From: Owenia fusiformis
Taxonomy: Eukaryota; Annelida; Polychaeta; Sabellida; Oweniidae
Assembly (NCBI GenBank): GCA_903813345.2
Contig: CAIIXF020000003.1
Coordinates: forward strand, 7,527,815 to 7,591,814
Direction of reading: 5' to 3'
Length of the DNA stretch: 64,000 nt
Shown piece after piece: positions 61,579 to 64,000 of this stretch (position 1 is its first letter; each line of letters starts with the position of its first letter). A program made the position numbers and the translations under genes. The notes under the pieces are model-generated. The model worked only from the letters and a program-made list of their open reading frames with translations. It had not been told where the DNA came from and ran no database searches.

Positions 61579-61931
61579 TTTCCAGCAATATAACATCATT
61601 GGATTGAACAACTGTTGTTTTCTTGTAGAGTTAAAGGCCATTGGTGACACCAGGGGTGTCTTGAGCGACCAAAACAAAATTATTCACTGCGGATTTCCAA
61701 ATTGTAGAAATATGATGGAAATTTGAACTTTGGAACCTTCAAAAGAGCTGATACATTTATACAAGTTTAGTGTAAAAATCAACCAATGATTCTTGTATCT
61801 TTTTAATTAACCATCGATGGTGTATTACTCTTCTTTTTTCGCGCATGACACCCCTGGTGTCGATTTTAGCCCCTGACTCCACAAGAAAACAAAGGTTTTT
61901 CAATTGGATGGTATCATATTGCTAGGAAAAA
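61579..61931. mobile_element. ~350-bp foldback element of the GACACC[A/C]GGGG family
   Basis: Inverted arms at 61579-61672 and 61838-61931 (TTTTCTTGTAGAGTTAAAGG versus its inverted relative, GACACCAGGGGTGTC near the inner ends). One arm matches 11079-11210. No coding frame is present. Confidence 0.65.
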
Positions 61932-62227
61932 AATATTTTTAAAATGACAACTTTTCTAATTTTTTCCTCCATGATACTGTACACCACACAGTTACACTGC
62001 TAATATTGTGCAGGAAACCATCAGATAACTTGCAAAATAGATGACAAAACTGCCCTCAGTTCCATACTCTTCAGATGAGACAATCCTTGTATTTGCTGTT
62101 TTCAATAGGATGAAGGATCAATTAAGAGGGGCACTTTGTGGAAAAATGCAACATTTTTCGACTGTAGTCCAGATGGCCCTTCAAACAAGTTTTCCTGGTG
62201 GCTTCAGAGCACAGTTAACATATAATG

Positions 62228-62363
62228 CCTTGGACACATTTGCTACGATTTTCACTACGGCGCCCGACCGATTGAGTATTTTGTTCAAAATTGAATACAA
62301 ATTGGAACAAAACACTCAATCGGCCGGACGCCGGCCGATGGATCGGAGCAAATGTGACCAAGG
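62228..62363. mobile_element. 136-bp palindromic MITE
   Basis: The ends CCTTGG[A/T]CACATTTGCT are inverted, and a second inverted block (GATTGAGTATTTTGTTC with GAACAAAACACTCAATC) surrounds an 18-bp centre. No coding capacity. Confidence 0.75.
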
Positions 62364-62740
62364 AATTAAGCACCAGTGATTTTACATAAACACATAATAT
62401 TTCGATAGCTGTGACTATAAATATTAAGTTAAATCATCTACACCATTATTTTGACCTAACAAATTAGATATGCTGATATTTTAAGAATCAGTTGGGAATT
62501 ATTTTTACATCTTATGTAAGAGTTCCATGAGAAAATAACAAAAAATCTTTGAAATGAGAGTATTTTCCGTGAACTCATTGAACGGCCTGGTATAAGTAAA
62601 AACGAAAACGAAAGTGTCAAAAATACTTGAAATGATGAGAACTCCAATTTTGAAATACAATCAAGGATATCAAACATGTTTCGTACACGTAAATTCGTAC
62701 AATTAACCTTCTATTCTATTACAGCTTTCTGTAAATGTGG

Positions 62741-63714
62741 TCATATCTCTTGAAAAGCTTTATTTGAAACTCCGTTCTGCATCGAGGAGGGAGCGTTGTC
62801 TGCAACTGAGAATATTTTATTAGTTATAACATTACTTTGTACGCTATCGCTATTTGTCATCGTTATATTTTCTTCTTGTTCCTCCACGTGCTTCAAAAGT
62901 TTGGCCCCAGCCAGTGTCAGCAGAAAGAAAATGAAGATTCCGGCCACAACGATTCCCACAGCTAGACCAATCAGATCTGGGGTCAAAGGTCGAATGACTA
63001 CGAATGAGCCAATCAGTGCTGCAGTAGTAATTATGTAGATCAATGCAGCCAACACCAAGCGGTGAAGATAGCTCCCGATAACAGATCCCATTGGTGCTCC
63101 GATGACAACGATTGGGACACAAATTAACAAATAATGAAATGCATCATTTGAAACATCGTTGTGTATTACTGCTCTCCAATACGTGGCAAATGCAGTATTG
63201 ATACCCATGAGTATAACAGATGTTGGAGTTGCCGTCTTTTCAGTAACGCGGAACAGTAATGTCATGACGCTGAAACTGACAATGTCCAATCCACTGCCGG
63301 CAAGAGCAGTAAACATTCCCCCAACAAGTGCGGCCAAGAATAAAACAAAACCTTTCCATTTGTTCAAGTACGGAACAGCTAGAAATGTTTTTCTATCACG
63401 ATATCGGTTTAGAAGAAACAATGCGAATGCAAATGCAAAACAAAATGCTGTAAACGTGAACTTTTTCTTTGGCGGAGTCATATGCTGGTCGACAACTTCA
63501 AAACCAAAGATAGCGCCAAAAACACCTCCGATCGAGCAAATGACGAGGCTGTACCAATCCACTTGAATGCCCATGAAGTAGATGACAAAGGAGGCGGCTG
63601 TCATTCCGCAAGACTGAACCATAAGACTGAAATCTCGGGCGATGTTTGGGGCGACGTCGAGGACAAGTGTCATAACGGGAAACGCTATAACTCCTCCACC
63701 AACGCTTGTCATAC
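62741..63714 (-). CDS. TauE/SafE-family membrane transporter T3, last exon (partial gene)
   Basis: This is the third paralogue's large exon: a phase-1 acceptor at 63715-63716, then two bases completing Gly and 323 codons to the stop. SVGGGVIAFPV and ALAGSGLDIVSF are present, with the conserved DFSLMVQSCGM and RPLTPDLIGLAVG blocks. The tail ends SNKAFQEI. By analogy with T1 and T2, two upstream exons with the N-terminus and first membrane segments should lie beyond the right edge. The frame is intact, and the tail resembles T1 more than T2. Confidence 0.87.
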
Positions 63715-63716
63715 CT

Positions 63717-64000
63717 GGAAATTACAATTAACAAGCTATTCACCATTTTGTTACACTGGGCGAAATGGGGTCCTTGAGACCTCTGTCTTTTGTCGGTATT
63801 AACAAAAAGATCACGCTGGATAGTACTACATTAGCCAATCAGAATGCTTTGGTTCTAGCAAAGACGTCCAGAAATTGTATCAAAGATTATCACATAGCTA
63901 TATCGTCAGTCTGTAGTTTTAATAGTAATTACATACTACCCCACACATAATTTCGTGTTAATTTCGTAGTAACACGAAAAATAGGTTGTAGTTTTTAAAT
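63717..64000 (-). other. Start of intron 2 of T3
   Basis: By gene structure this is the T3 intron. An inverted repeat around 63952-63978 (TTTCGTGTTA with TAACACGAAA) is the only structure noticed. Confidence 0.5.

Noticed and set aside
62041-62379. 112-codon plus-strand frame
   Set aside because: The second half reads through the 136-bp palindromic MITE, and nothing in it resembles a known protein.

Overview
The window is animal nuclear DNA. It has spliced genes with GT/AG introns, a vertebrate-like purine nucleoside phosphorylase exon, clan-2 cytochrome P450 genes, and a dense load of eukaryotic transposable elements (LINEs, mariner-type elements, an LTR, many foldback elements). High AT content, tandem gene copies and metazoan TauE/SafE proteins suggest a marine invertebrate. 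I cannot name the species from sequence alone.

Layout. (1) 1-8005: tandem array of a ~788-bp unit in a four-unit higher-order repeat of ~3.62 kb. One unit in four carries a 469-bp TTAA-flanked insertion. (2) 8090-8292: last exon of a plus-strand purine nucleoside phosphorylase (PNP) gene, so the array lies in its last intron; AT-rich 3' sequence follows. (3) 11.0-13.0 kb: mariner-derived foldback interrupted by an LTR. (4) 13.2-45.9 kb: minus-strand P450 cluster. It holds two intact six-exon genes of 497 aa (here A, 14428-24241, and C, 37840-43876), a decayed copy between them (B, 28548-34759) and two small relics (13.2-13.8 kb and 35.53 kb). The introns are filled with LINE pieces, satellites and transposons. 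(5) 46.3-64 kb: three minus-strand TauE/SafE-family transporter genes (T1, T2 and a partial T3), separated by foldback elements and minisatellites.

How the genes relate. The P450 copies share exon phases and lengths (540, 216, 130, 266, 122 and 220 bp), and the A and C upstream regions are also duplicated, so the cluster grew by tandem duplication. Both intact P450s keep the heme-thiolate, ExxR and PxRF motifs. They have Val where the I-helix acid normally sits, and they lack the usual helix-C Trp. The TauE genes share a three-exon plan: a short cytosolic exon, a first membrane exon, and a large exon with the rest. I see no direct functional link between PNP, P450s and TauE proteins.

Most of the unusual content is repeat biology: the PNP-intron higher-order repeat, a P450-intron minisatellite dense in nuclear-receptor-type half-sites, a 2.3-kb transposon with a 9-bp target duplication whose empty site survives in a paralogous relic, and many palindromic elements.
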